From: Flavobacterium sp.
Lineage (GTDB): Bacteria > Bacteroidota > Bacteroidia > Flavobacteriales > Flavobacteriaceae
Assembly: GCF_027533505.1 (NCBI RefSeq)
Contig: NZ_JAPZUB010000001.1
Span: 1 to 64,000 of the forward strand
DNA length: 64,000 bases
Direction of reading: 5' to 3'
Shown here: piece after piece, positions 45,098 to 52,760 of the stretch
Layout of the letters: each line of letters opens with the position of its first letter
Position numbering within the stretch: the first letter of the stretch is position 1
Notes under the pieces: generated by a model
What the model was told of the DNA's origin: nothing
Database searches by the model: none
What the model saw: the letters and a program-made list of their open reading frames with translations, nothing else
Position numbers and translations under genes: made by a program

Positions 45098-45457
45098 ATG
45101 GGAACAATTAAATTACAAAACATCCGTACGTTTTCTTTTCATGGTTGTTTACCGGAAGAAGCAAAAATTGGAAGTGATTATCGGGTAGATTTGGAAGTAA
45201 AAACCGATTTACGCAAATCAGCCCAAACCGATGAATTAATCGATACCGTTGATTATGTGTTACTTAATCGCATCGTCGTTGAGGAAATGGCAATTCGTTC
45301 GAAATTATTAGAGCATGTAGCACAACGTATTATTGAACGTATTTTTAGAGAAATACCCTCGGTATCGCGGATCATTTTGGCGGTTTCCAAACTGAATCCT
45401 CCCATTGGTGGCGATGTGGAAGCGGTCACCATCGTCATGGAAGAATACCGAAGTTAG
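45098..45457 (+). CDS. folB: Dihydroneopterin aldolase
   Basis: FolB converts dihydroneopterin to 6-hydroxymethyl-dihydropterin in folate synthesis. The 119-residue product has the family layout: MGTIKLQNIRTFSFHGCLPEE, the conserved 'DTVDYVLL', 'SKLLEHVAQRIIERIF' with the active-site Glu, and 'LAVSKLNPPIGGDVEAV'. The ATG at 45098 matches the family start; an earlier in-frame codon would add eight unrelated residues. No other folate gene is nearby. Confidence 0.9.
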   Translation: MGTIKLQNIRTFSFHGCLPEEAKIGSDYRVDLEVKTDLRKSAQTDELIDTVDYVLLNRIVVEEMAIRSKLLEHVAQRIIERIFREIPSVSRIILAVSKLNPPIGGDVEAVTIVMEEYRS

Positions 45458-45548
45458 TAGTAAATAAGTTTATTTTACGCTACAAATTGAAGGCGGGAAT
45501 TTGGATATTGATTTTTTTTTACTTTATCTTTGCTACCCTTACTAAAAA

Positions 45549-45619
45549 GGCGTCGTGGCCGAGTGGCTAGGCATCGGTCTGCAAAACCGCGTACCCCGGT
45601 TCGAATCCGGGCGATGCCT
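45549..45619 (+). tRNA. tRNA-Cys (anticodon GCA)
   Basis: The 71-nt sequence folds as a cloverleaf. The acceptor GGCGTCG pairs with CGATGCC (with one G-T), the anticodon loop is CTGCAAA with GCA at 45581-45583 in plus orientation, and the T arm is CCCGG-TTCGAAT-CCGGG. The discriminator base is U and CCA is not encoded. A strong terminator follows directly. Degenerate copies of its 3' half lie downstream. Confidence 0.95.
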
Positions 45620-45626
45620 CTAAATA

Positions 45627-45655
45627 AAACCTCTCATTTCTGAGAGGTTTTTTTA
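45627..45655 (+). terminator. Terminator after tRNA-Cys
   Basis: AAACCTCTCA (45627-45636) pairs perfectly with TGAGAGGTTT (45641-45650), followed by more T's. A degraded second copy lies at about 45726-45754, within the next tandem unit. Confidence 0.85.
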
Positions 45656-45692
45656 TTAAAAATAATGATTGCAAAAACGCGTACTCCGATTC

Positions 45693-45708
45693 TCCCGAAA
45701 CTTCGGGA
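45693..45708. repeat. 16-bp palindrome copy (TCCCGAAACTTCGGGA)
   Basis: This is one of three copies of a TCCCGAA-NN-TTCGGGA palindrome in the window; the others are at 16951-16966 and 45792-45807. Each is preceded by TTC. Here it interrupts a degenerate tRNA-Cys T arm. Confidence 0.65.
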
Positions 45709-45791
45709 CGGGCGACTCTTACTTTAAACCTCTCATTTCAGAGCCGTTTTTTTATTGAAAAATAATGATTACAAAACCGCCTTCTCGGTTC

Positions 45792-45807
45792 TCCCGAAGC
45801 TTCGGGA
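45792..45807. repeat. 16-bp palindrome copy (TCCCGAAGCTTCGGGA)
   Basis: This perfect 16-base palindrome lies in the third tandem tRNA-Cys fragment. It sits between GGTTC and the perfectly preserved 3' end of the tRNA sequence. Confidence 0.65.
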
Positions 45808-45915
45808 CGGGCGATGCCTCTAAATAAATGACAAAAAAGTAAATTTAGTGTATTTAAAACGTAAGGCAAGCAATTTCTAAATAAGAAAGAAATGTTTTTA
45901 ATATACAAATTTTTA

Positions 45916-46569
45916 CTATAAAATAGTTATTAAGACTGGAGAGAATTTACACATTCTAACATTAAAATTAAGACCTAATTTCACTTTTAAATCAGAAATC
46001 AATAAGTCATCTCCTTTTCCCGCATATCTATTGATTTGTTCAAATACAGCTTTTGTAATTGTATTTCCTTGTACCACAATGGCTTTTTGACCGGGTATCC
46101 TTAAAGTAAATTCAATAATATTGAACTTAAAATCCAAGTTTTTATCTTCAAAGAATATACGAACAACGGCTTCTTTCAAATTGTTCTTACTCATCCGTAA
46201 AAAAGAATCTTTATTATAATTTAATGAAGTTAGTGGAACAGGAATATTTTTAATTTTAAATACAAAAACTTCTTCTTTTCGGGTTTTATTTTTTAAAACT
46301 ATTTGAATGGAAATATTGAGTTCAGAACCTGCACCTGGATTTACTTCAAAGGTATTTTTTGACGTTGATTTAACTTCTTTTCCCGAAACAGTAAAGGATA
46401 GCGAATTAGGAACTTCAATACTAAAATTATTTGGCATCCCACGATAAACAATACGAGAATCCTGGTTCACAATCCATTCCGAAGTGTGTTTAATTATTGA
46501 CAAAGTATCCTTCTGTGCAAAACTGAAAAAGGATACAAAAAGAAATAAACTATGGAGAATTCGTAGCAT
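45916..46569 (-). CDS. Secreted protein with a GldM C-terminal-like domain
   Basis: The 217-residue product has a signal peptide (MLRILHSLFLFVSFFSFAQ). The segment VYRGMPNNFSIEVPNSLSFTVSG...NPGAGSELNISIQIVL...FVFKIKNIPVPL closely follows the layout of the Ig-like C-terminal domains of GldM, the periplasmic shaft of the type IX secretion/gliding motor. The N-terminal membrane helix and the other GldM domains are missing, so this is not GldM itself. The ATG at 46569 overlaps the LysE-type gene stop by 20 bases. Its role is unknown. Confidence 0.6.
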   Translation of the reverse strand: MLRILHSLFLFVSFFSFAQKDTLSIIKHTSEWIVNQDSRIVYRGMPNNFSIEVPNSLSFTVSGKEVKSTSKNTFEVNPGAGSELNISIQIVLKNKTRKEEVFVFKIKNIPVPLTSLNYNKDSFLRMSKNNLKEAVVRIFFEDKNLDFKFNIIEFTLRIPGQKAIVVQGNTITKAVFEQINRYAGKGDDLLISDLKVKLGLNFNVRMCKFSPVLITIL

Positions 46570-47260
46570 TTTCAAGCGTTTTACCAATTCCTAATTGTTG
46601 TTCGATCATCTTTTTTTCGTTGGGGAAAAACCCTTGAACGATTAAAAAACTACCGAATATCATTAGGATAACGCTAATTACCCGCTTTATCTTATAAATA
46701 TTATTTGGGGTAAGTCGGGATTTCAATTGTTTGGCCACCATTATTTTTAAAATATCAACGGCAAAATAAGTTAGAATAATTACCGTAATAAATAAAATAA
46801 TTCGATCGGTTTCCATATTTAATTTGGGACCAAATACGATGATTATTCCCATCCAAAACGCCAACACCCCAATATTGATAAAATTCAAAAAGAAGCCTTT
46901 GAAAAATAAACCTAAGTAATTGTTTTTGGGAATATTGTCCTCTTCTACTTGTTCTTCGTCCCGTTTTTTTAAGAAATTCTTTTTCTCTTTGATGAATGAA
47001 ATTATACCATACGTAAGCATAATTACCCCACCAAATATAAATAAACCAGGATCATCTTTGAGGCGTTCAAGGATTTGATTGGTACTAAAATAAGCGATTA
47101 AAATAAAAACTAAATCACCAAAAACCACCCCAGCATCAAACACCATAGCGGCACGGAAACCTTTGGTAATACTCGTTTCTAATAAAACAAAAAAAACAGG
47201 CCCAATCGTAAAGGCAAGTAAAAATCCCCAAGGTATGGCCGCTAAAATATCGTTGAGCAT
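46550..47260 (-). CDS. LysE-family transporter
   Basis: The 236-residue inner-membrane protein has six predicted helices and the LysE-type start (IPWGFLLAFTIGPVFFVLLETSITKGFRAAMVFDAGVVFGDL). LysE/RhtB proteins export amino acids or similar small molecules. A charged cytoplasmic loop (KEKKNFLKKRDEEQVEEDN) lies near residues 88-108. The substrate cannot be told from sequence. It overlaps the GldM-like gene downstream on the same strand. Confidence 0.85.
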   Translation of the reverse strand: MLNDILAAIPWGFLLAFTIGPVFFVLLETSITKGFRAAMVFDAGVVFGDLVFILIAYFSTNQILERLKDDPGLFIFGGVIMLTYGIISFIKEKKNFLKKRDEEQVEEDNIPKNNYLGLFFKGFFLNFINIGVLAFWMGIIIVFGPKLNMETDRIILFITVIILTYFAVDILKIMVAKQLKSRLTPNNIYKIKRVISVILMIFGSFLIVQGFFPNEKKMIEQQLGIGKTLENATNSP

Positions 47261-47320
47261 GGCTTAATTCACTTAAAAAGTAAAGGTATTCTTTTTCACA
47301 GAAAAAGCAAATTTCCCTAA

Positions 47321-47989
47321 CTAATTCGCCTGTCGAATGCTCCCTCCAGCGATGGTTTTTTCGTTAATTTGCTTAGGGTTGCCATAAATAACAATGTTTC
47401 CTCCCGCACGTATTTTGGCATCTACCCATTCGGAAGCATAAATCTCAGCGTCTCCACCGGCATTTCCTGTTATCGTAGTTTGCTCAGTGCGAAGCTCTTT
47501 AGCTTCGTATTGTCCCCCAGAATTGACAATTACCTCTTGGGTTTTGGCAAATCCACGTAATTCTACTATCGAACCATTGGCTGTACGCGCAGTTAATTTG
47601 GAAACTTCTAACTTTAATTTTACTTGTGAACCTTCTTTAGCAATTACCTCAAAAAAAGTGGTTTTTAGGACAGTATCACCACCAATATGCGAACCTTCAT
47701 TGGCTTCTACCGCTTCTAAATGGGTATAATACACAGTCGCTGAAACCGATTCACCCGACAGCATTTTGGTTAAAGGCATTCGTATTTTCAACTCCCCATT
47801 GCGATTGACAACTTCCACCGAAGAAGCTTCTTTACCTGTGAGTACCACTTTATCCTCTTTTCCAGGAACTAATAAAACATCAATTTGATCAAATGCGGTC
47901 ACTTTGGTAAAATCACCGACTTTTTTTTCGATTTGTGCCTTTGCAATCGATGTACAAACGAAAGCCAAAAGAATCAATTTTTTCATCAC
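47321..47989 (-). CDS. Head GIN domain-containing (DUF2807) secreted protein
   Basis: The 222-residue product has a signal peptide (MKKLILLAFVCTSIAKAQ) and a putative auto-transporter adhesin head GIN (DUF2807) domain. The domain is a right-handed beta-helix-like run of short strands (VGDFTKVTAFDQIDVLLVPGKED, 'VELRGFAKTQEVIVNSGGQYEAKEL', 'GNAGGDAEIYASEWVDAKIRAGGNIVIYGNP') ending in the typical GGSIRQAN. Such proteins are common in Bacteroidota envelopes; function is unknown. Confidence 0.82.
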   Translation of the reverse strand: MMKKLILLAFVCTSIAKAQIEKKVGDFTKVTAFDQIDVLLVPGKEDKVVLTGKEASSVEVVNRNGELKIRMPLTKMLSGESVSATVYYTHLEAVEANEGSHIGGDTVLKTTFFEVIAKEGSQVKLKLEVSKLTARTANGSIVELRGFAKTQEVIVNSGGQYEAKELRTEQTTITGNAGGDAEIYASEWVDAKIRAGGNIVIYGNPKQINEKTIAGGSIRQAN

Positions 47990-48071
47990 AGTTTACATTT
48001 AAAATAAAAACGAATTGTTACAAGAATTATTCCTTTTTGCGTAAATAGGTAAAATCCAATTGTTTTTTTAC

Positions 48072-50207
48072 CTAATCGGCGTTTTTCACTTTCACAAAAA
48101 CTTCATCACCCAGTTGCAACATGCCTTTGTATTGCTCACCGATGTAGGCGTATTGTTTCTCATCAAAAACATAATAATCCTCTTTGATATCGCGAATTCG
48201 AACCATTCCTTCACATTTGTTTTCGATGATTTCAACGTAAATTCCCCATTCGGTTACGCCAGAAATTACCCCTAAAAACTCTTGATCCATGTGTTCTTTC
48301 ATGTATTTGACTTGCATATATTTCACCGAATCACGTTCGGCATTGGCTGCCAATATTTCCATATCGGTCGAATGCTCACATTTTTCTTCAAAAGCTTCTT
48401 CATCGGCACTTTTTCCGCCGTCTAAATAATGCTGCAACAAACGATGCGCCATCACATCTGGATAACGACGAATGGGCGAAGTAAAATGACTGTAAAAATC
48501 AAATGCAAGTCCGTAATGCCCAATATTCTCGGTAGAGTAACGGGCCTTGCTCATGGCTCGAATCGCCAAAGTATCGACTAAATTTTGTTCTTTTCTACCG
48601 TTGACTTCAGCCAATAAATCATTCAACGACTTGGAAATCGTTTGTTTGGTTTTAAAATTAATCGAATACCCAAATTTAGAAATCACCGATTGAAGTCCAA
48701 TTAATTTATCTTCATTGGGTTCATCGTGAATCCGATAAATAAAAGTTTTCTTTTGTTTGCCAATAAATTCAGCCACTTTTCGATTGGCGAGTAACATAAA
48801 TTCCTCAATCAAAAAATTGGCTTCTTTAGAAACTTTAAAATATACCCCAGTCGGTTCGTCATTTTCATCCAAATTGAACTTCACTTCTACTTTATCAAAG
48901 GAAATCGCTCCGGCAGCCATTCGTTTTTGACGTAAAATTTTAGCCAAATCATGCAAGGTTAAAACCGCTTCAACAATAGGAGCAGGTACTTGATAATCCT
49001 TTCCTGTTAACGATGTTTTCGCGGGAATAACATCCGATTTTGTTTCAATAATATGCTGGGCTTCTTCGTAGGCAAAACGCTGATCAGAATAAATTACCGT
49101 TCGTCCAAACCATTGATTCACTAATTCTGCCTTATTATTCAATTCAAAAACCGCTGAAAACGTATATTTTTCTTCATGAGGACGCAACGAACAAGCAAAG
49201 TTGGATAATACTTCGGGTAACATGGGAACCACACGATCCACTAAATACACTGAAGTAGCTCGTTTGTAAGCTTCTTCGTCCAAAATCGTTCCTTCTTTTA
49301 CATAATGAGAAACATCGGCAATATGTACTCCAATTTCATAATTTCCATTGGCTAATACTTGAAACGATAAGGCATCATCAAAGTCTTTGGCATCGCGTGG
49401 ATCTATTGTAAATGTAAGTATACCGCGCATGTCTCTTCGTTTTGCGATTTCATCAGCAGTAATCGAAGTATCAATTTTATTCGCATAAGCTTCTACTTCA
49501 ATAGGAAAATCGTAAGGTAGCCCGTATTCGGCTAGAATCGCATGAATTTCTGTATCATGTTCCCCGGGTTTACCCAAAACTTTGATCACCGAACCAAAAG
49601 GGGAATCCGCTTTTTTGGGCCAATCTTCCAAGCGAACCAACACCACATCGCCATGTTGCGCTTCATTTAATTTATTTTTTGGAATAAAAATATCGGTATA
49701 CATTTTTGGATTGGCCGTCGTGACAAAACCAAAATTCTTTTGTACATCGACGACCCCTACAAACTCCAATTTTGCACGTTCGAGTATCTCTACTACTTCT
49801 GCTTCCGGTTTTCGAGAGGCACGTTTATTGTAAACATATACTTTTACGCGATCGCCATGTAAAGCGTGATTTAAGTTGATAAACGGAATAAATACATCGT
49901 CTTCTAATTCATCACAAATAAAATACGCTGTTTTTCGCGTAGTCATATCGATAGTTCCTTCGTAATATTCTTGATGATCGGAAGGAATCATATATTTCCC
50001 AGGCTCAATTTCAGTTATCACCTTCTGAGAGGCAAGAATTTTTAAGTCCTTGATGATTTCATTGCGACTTTTGGTATCATCAAGCTCTAAAATAGCGGCA
50101 ATCTGTTTGTAATTAAACGGTTTATTCGGACTTTTAGATAGAATTTTAAAAATTTTCTCGGAAAAAGTTTTATTCTTCTTCCCAAGATTTTTTCGGTTTC
50201 TTGGCAT
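48072..50207 (-). CDS. rnr: Ribonuclease R
   Basis: RNase R is a 3'-to-5' exoribonuclease that degrades structured RNA and helps in RNA quality control. The 711-residue product has an N-terminal winged-helix region (KPFNYKQIAAILELDD), cold-shock domains, the RNB catalytic domain with TIDPRDAKDFDDALS near residue 259 and 'SFACSLRPHEEK', and a C-terminal S1 domain (FLGVISGVTEWGIYVEIIENKCEGMV). The lysine-rich tail of E. coli RNase R is absent here. Confidence 0.94.
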   Translation of the reverse strand: MPRNRKNLGKKNKTFSEKIFKILSKSPNKPFNYKQIAAILELDDTKSRNEIIKDLKILASQKVITEIEPGKYMIPSDHQEYYEGTIDMTTRKTAYFICDELEDDVFIPFINLNHALHGDRVKVYVYNKRASRKPEAEVVEILERAKLEFVGVVDVQKNFGFVTTANPKMYTDIFIPKNKLNEAQHGDVVLVRLEDWPKKADSPFGSVIKVLGKPGEHDTEIHAILAEYGLPYDFPIEVEAYANKIDTSITADEIAKRRDMRGILTFTIDPRDAKDFDDALSFQVLANGNYEIGVHIADVSHYVKEGTILDEEAYKRATSVYLVDRVVPMLPEVLSNFACSLRPHEEKYTFSAVFELNNKAELVNQWFGRTVIYSDQRFAYEEAQHIIETKSDVIPAKTSLTGKDYQVPAPIVEAVLTLHDLAKILRQKRMAAGAISFDKVEVKFNLDENDEPTGVYFKVSKEANFLIEEFMLLANRKVAEFIGKQKKTFIYRIHDEPNEDKLIGLQSVISKFGYSINFKTKQTISKSLNDLLAEVNGRKEQNLVDTLAIRAMSKARYSTENIGHYGLAFDFYSHFTSPIRRYPDVMAHRLLQHYLDGGKSADEEAFEEKCEHSTDMEILAANAERDSVKYMQVKYMKEHMDQEFLGVISGVTEWGIYVEIIENKCEGMVRIRDIKEDYYVFDEKQYAYIGEQYKGMLQLGDEVFVKVKNAD

Positions 50208-50311
50208 ACTTCATTTTTCTTTTACGGTTGAAAATTACGAAATACAATTCAGTTGCTGGGGAAAAAGCCAATATTTAATAGGAAAATAACATATTCGGGG
50301 TGAAAAACAAC

Positions 50312-50319
50312 TACCTTTG
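50312..50319 (+). promoter_or_regulatory. -7 promoter box (TACCTTTG) for the DUF2007 gene
   Basis: This perfect TAnnTTTG match ends 21 bases before the ATG at 50341. It also overlaps the start of a longer open frame, which supports the ATG as the real start. Confidence 0.55.
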
Positions 50320-50340
50320 AGTTCCCAAAATCAGTCACTT

Positions 50341-50574
50341 ATGAAAGATTTTATTACCGTTGCTATCTTTCATTTACCGCAAGAAACCTATATTTTAAAA
50401 ACACTCTTGGATCGAGAAAACATTCCACATTTTTTCGAAAACGAAACAATTGTTTCCGTTGACCCCTTTGCCAGTATTGCATTCGGCGGCATTCGTCTCA
50501 AAGTACATCCCAACGATACCGCACGCGTTCAAAAACTAATCGACCATTTAAACAACCCACTTCATATCGTTTAA
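50341..50574 (+). CDS. DUF2007 family protein
   Basis: The 77-residue protein has the DUF2007 layout: MKDFITVAIFHLPQETYILKTLLDRENIPHFFENE, then a strand-rich centre (FGGIRLKVHPNDTARVQKLI). DUF2007 is a small ferredoxin-like domain related to signal-transducing or nucleotide-binding ACT-like folds; its role is unknown. Its stop codon borders the 520-bp origin-like spacer. Confidence 0.75.
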   Translation: MKDFITVAIFHLPQETYILKTLLDRENIPHFFENETIVSVDPFASIAFGGIRLKVHPNDTARVQKLIDHLNNPLHIV

Positions 50575-50595
50575 CATTTTTTAAATTCAGTGAAG

Positions 50596-50604
50596 TTTTC
50601 AACA
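50596..50604 (+). promoter_or_regulatory. DnaA-box-like site 1 (TTTTCAACA)
   Basis: This is a match to TTWTCAACA on the plus strand, 22 bases after the DUF2007 stop codon. It forms one end of the origin-like cluster. Confidence 0.5.
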
Positions 50605-50667
50605 CCTTTTAAAAACAACAAATTCATTTTTTAAAAATTTCTAAAATTTATGATGGTTATTATAGGG

Positions 50668-50676
50668 TGTTGATAA
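50668..50676 (-). promoter_or_regulatory. DnaA-box-like site 2 (TTATCAACA)
   Basis: This minus-strand match differs from the E. coli consensus TTATCCACA by one base and is identical to site 4. Confidence 0.55.
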
Positions 50677-50852
50677 GGGGTAAAACTTTTCGGCTTTTTA
50701 TTTTTTCAAAAAGTTATCGAAAATTATACTGTTTTATGAACAGCTTTTCAAAAACCTAAGTAGCTTAAAATGATGAAATTTTTAGATTTTATTAACAGCT
50801 GTCAATAAGGTTATTCCTTGCTTTTTTTCGCATAACTTTTTTTCCAAAAAAC

Positions 50853-50861
50853 TGTTGAAAA
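50853..50861 (-). promoter_or_regulatory. DnaA-box-like site 3 (TTTTCAACA)
   Basis: This minus-strand match is the same variant as site 1 in opposite orientation, so the cluster holds two sites on each strand. Confidence 0.5.
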
Positions 50862-50985
50862 CCTATTTTTTGATGTCAATAATTTTCCAAAAAAAAGGCA
50901 AAACTTTCATTGGATTTCTCCCTGAAATTTTTGCTTATAAAAATTAAGTTTCCCTTTGAAAAAACTTCTAATTTTCTTTTCAAAA

Positions 50986-50994
50986 TTATCAACA
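50986..50994 (+). promoter_or_regulatory. DnaA-box-like site 4 (TTATCAACA)
   Basis: This plus-strand match is identical to site 2 in opposite orientation. It lies about 100 bases before the end of the convergent YdeI-family gene. Confidence 0.55.
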
Positions 50995-51094
50995 ACAAAT
51001 GTTAATTTAAAGTTAACTGAAAATCAGGCTATTGTAAAATGATATCAACATCGTTAAAAATAATTTTATTAAAACATTGATTATCAGTATAATA

Positions 51095-51619
51095 TTAAAA
51101 TTTCATTTTTTCACGAAACGCTTTAATGTCTTGATTTAGAATTTGATAATCCACCATTCCTTGGTGCCTTTTTAGATGTTCCAAAATCACAAAACTTCGT
51201 TCAATTTTTAGCTGTGAACTTTTTATTTTATTAATTATATGAAGAAGCGAACGTTGCTTTCCTGGCGTTAACTCATGAAACCAATCACTCCCTTCAGGAT
51301 CGCTCGCCAAAACTTCTTGAAATTCCTCTGAAATAGGCATTCCATACGTCGAATCATCGGGCGCTAAATGAATCATTAATCGATCTCCTATATTCCACTT
51401 TTGCTTTTTCACCAAAGGTTGGTTTAGTAAAATAAAATACATGCCCGATTTTTGTAACAAGGCCGAATGTAAAATTACCGTCGTATTAATAGTACAAATG
51501 ACGCGTTTGTCTTTGCTTGATTCGAGCATGTTTTGATATACTTCTACAGGGATTTTTACGTGGGGTCCGTAGCCAATCGCATGATCCTTAAACGTTTCCA
51601 AAATTGCTTCAAATTCCAT
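51095..51619 (-). CDS. YdeI/OmpD-associated family protein (DUF1905-type N-terminus)
   Basis: The 174-residue protein resembles the YdeI or OmpD-associated family. The N-terminal beta-barrel-like DUF1905 part (HVKIPVEVYQNML...VICTINTTVILHSALLQKSGMYFILLNQPLVKK) is followed by a helical part with 'WFHELTPGKQRSLLHIINKIKS' typical of the YdeI C-terminus. The family has been linked to bacteriocin protection, but the function is not clear. It faces away from rpiB, with the 520-bp origin-like spacer downstream of its stop. Confidence 0.7.
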   Translation of the reverse strand: MEFEAILETFKDHAIGYGPHVKIPVEVYQNMLESSKDKRVICTINTTVILHSALLQKSGMYFILLNQPLVKKQKWNIGDRLMIHLAPDDSTYGMPISEEFQEVLASDPEGSDWFHELTPGKQRSLLHIINKIKSSQLKIERSFVILEHLKRHQGMVDYQILNQDIKAFREKMKF

Positions 51620-51666
51620 GTCGTAAAGTTTTTAACAAATATAACCCGTAGCGCACATTTATTCCC

Positions 51667-51674
51667 TAACTTTG
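51667..51674 (+). promoter_or_regulatory. -7 promoter box (TAACTTTG) for rpiB
   Basis: This perfect TAnnTTTG match ends 38 bases before the rpiB ATG at 51713. It supports that start over an upstream reading that would run into the divergent gene. Confidence 0.55.
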
Positions 51675-51712
51675 TTCAACGATTTATAAGACCTAAATAC
51701 AACGATTACCCC

Positions 51713-52144
51713 ATGCGCATTTCAATAGGAAACGACCACGCCGGACCCGATTATAAAAAAGCGATTGTGCATTGGCTACAATCCCAAGGCCATGAAGTGA
51801 TTAATCATGGAACCGACACCGATGCCAGTGTAGATTATCCCGATTTTGGCCATCCCGTGGCTTTAGATGTTGCCGAAGGGCGTGCCGATTTCGGAATCGT
51901 GATTTGTGGTTCAGGTAACGGAATCAATATGACGGTCAACAAACACCAAGCGATTCGTTCAGCCCTTTGTTGGACCAAAGAAATTGCCGCATTAGCTCGT
52001 CAGCACAACGATGCCAACATCATCAGTATTCCCGCCCGATTCACCGCTATTCCTCAAGCCGTTGAAATGGTGGCTACCTTTCTAGAAACCCCTTTTGAAG
52101 GCGGTCGACATCAAAACCGCGTTCAAAAAATAGCCTGTTCTTAA
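51713..52144 (+). CDS. rpiB: Ribose-5-phosphate isomerase B
   Basis: RpiB interconverts ribose 5-phosphate and ribulose 5-phosphate in the pentose phosphate pathway. The 143-residue product starts MRISIGNDHAGPDYKK and has DYPDFGHPVA and the active-site ICGSGNGINMTVNKH segment, followed by ALCWTKEIAALARQHNDANI. Length is normal. It is followed after three bases by a small membrane-protein gene, probably co-transcribed. Confidence 0.92.
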   Translation: MRISIGNDHAGPDYKKAIVHWLQSQGHEVINHGTDTDASVDYPDFGHPVALDVAEGRADFGIVICGSGNGINMTVNKHQAIRSALCWTKEIAALARQHNDANIISIPARFTAIPQAVEMVATFLETPFEGGRHQNRVQKIACS

Positions 52145-52147
52145 CCC

Positions 52148-52474
52148 ATGTTCAACTCCCTAAAAACCACTCCCGATATCATCCGAGCTACCCGATTTGT
52201 GGTATTACTCACCTTATTGTTGGGTACTGGTTTGATGGTTTGGTATTACTACAACCCTTGCGGACAGGTCATTTACCTCAGTTTGTTTTACATCATCAGC
52301 ATGTTGTTTTTAAACAGTTACTTCGGCATTCGATTGTTGCAACTTTTGTTTACCGAACCGGAATACCGTCAGCCTGTAGCCGGCGCCATAGTGCTGCTAC
52401 TCACCAATATTCCCGTCGGATATTTTTACATTCAATTGGGATTACAGATTTATCAAAGGTCTTCTCCTGTATAA
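52148..52474 (+). CDS. Hypothetical small membrane protein
   Basis: I do not recognise a family. The 108-residue product has three predicted membrane helices (about residues 15-33, 42-65 and 77-100), few charged residues and a short basic start. It follows rpiB by three bases on the same strand, so co-transcription is likely. Confidence 0.6.
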   Translation: MFNSLKTTPDIIRATRFVVLLTLLLGTGLMVWYYYNPCGQVIYLSLFYIISMLFLNSYFGIRLLQLLFTEPEYRQPVAGAIVLLLTNIPVGYFYIQLGLQIYQRSSPV

Positions 52475-52760
52475 TTTTTTGGGCGTTTCCCCTCAATGAA
52501 TGTTGGCTTACATAATCCTATTCCCTACTTCGGGGCCGGGTGTTAGGGAGTCGCTTCCCGATAGTCGATTTTGTTTTTCAAAAGCAGCGTATCTTCGGGA
52601 GAGCTCCAACAATCCCTCACCCCCTAACGCAGCCGGTTTAAGGTAAAGCTTGTTTTTCTCCTTTTGAATTTTCGTTTTTCTCCCCCGCTTTTTTATGTAC
52701 ATTTAGCTCCTAAATTTGTATTCTTTTTTCAAACGTAGAAAGGCGTTTGCTCGCATTCGT
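52475..52760. other. 286-bp spacer with a GC-richer structured segment
   Basis: From about 52480 to 52640 the composition is clearly less AT-rich than other spacers. It includes GGGCGTTTCCCC, TTCGGGGCCGGG, a GGGA/TCCC hairpin (52547-52560), the palindrome GGAGAGCTCC and a CAATCCCTCACCCCCTAACGC stretch. This resembles a short structured intergenic repeat I associate with Flavobacteriia. No convincing gene is present. Confidence 0.45.

Larger units (their letters stand above)
45580..45835 (+). repeat. Three tandem copies of the tRNA-Cys 3' half plus terminator
   Basis: The segment from the anticodon to the terminator and a following AATAATGATT is repeated. Unit 1 is the real tRNA (from 45580), unit 2 starts at 45670 and unit 3 at 45770. 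Units 2 and 3 have the T loop replaced by the palindrome TCCCGAANNTTCGGGA. A 21-bp stretch starting CGGGCGATGCC and ending ATAAA is identical at 45608-45628 and 45808-45828, exactly 200 bases apart. The extra copies lack the 5' half and cannot be tRNAs. Confidence 0.75.
50575..51094. other. Candidate chromosomal replication origin (oriC)
   Basis: This 520-bp non-coding spacer is extremely AT-rich. It has four perfect TTWTCAACA sites: 50596-50604 and 50986-50994 on the plus strand, 50668-50676 and 50853-50861 on the minus strand, plus a one-mismatch ATATCAACA at 51042-51050. TTATCAACA is one base from the E. coli DnaA box TTATCCACA. A near-palindrome centred on ACAGCTGT lies at 50790-50806. 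Genes mostly point away on both sides and parS sites lie 15 kb to the left. No dnaA gene is adjacent. Confidence 0.6.

Noticed and set aside
45670..45835. Two additional tRNA-Cys genes
   Set aside because: The copies contain only the 3' half, and the T loop is replaced by a palindrome, so no cloverleaf can form.
52508..52702. 64-codon minus-strand frame in the rpiB-tex spacer
   Set aside because: Its composition follows the repeat-like GC-richer segment, there is no promoter box, and no domain can be recognised.
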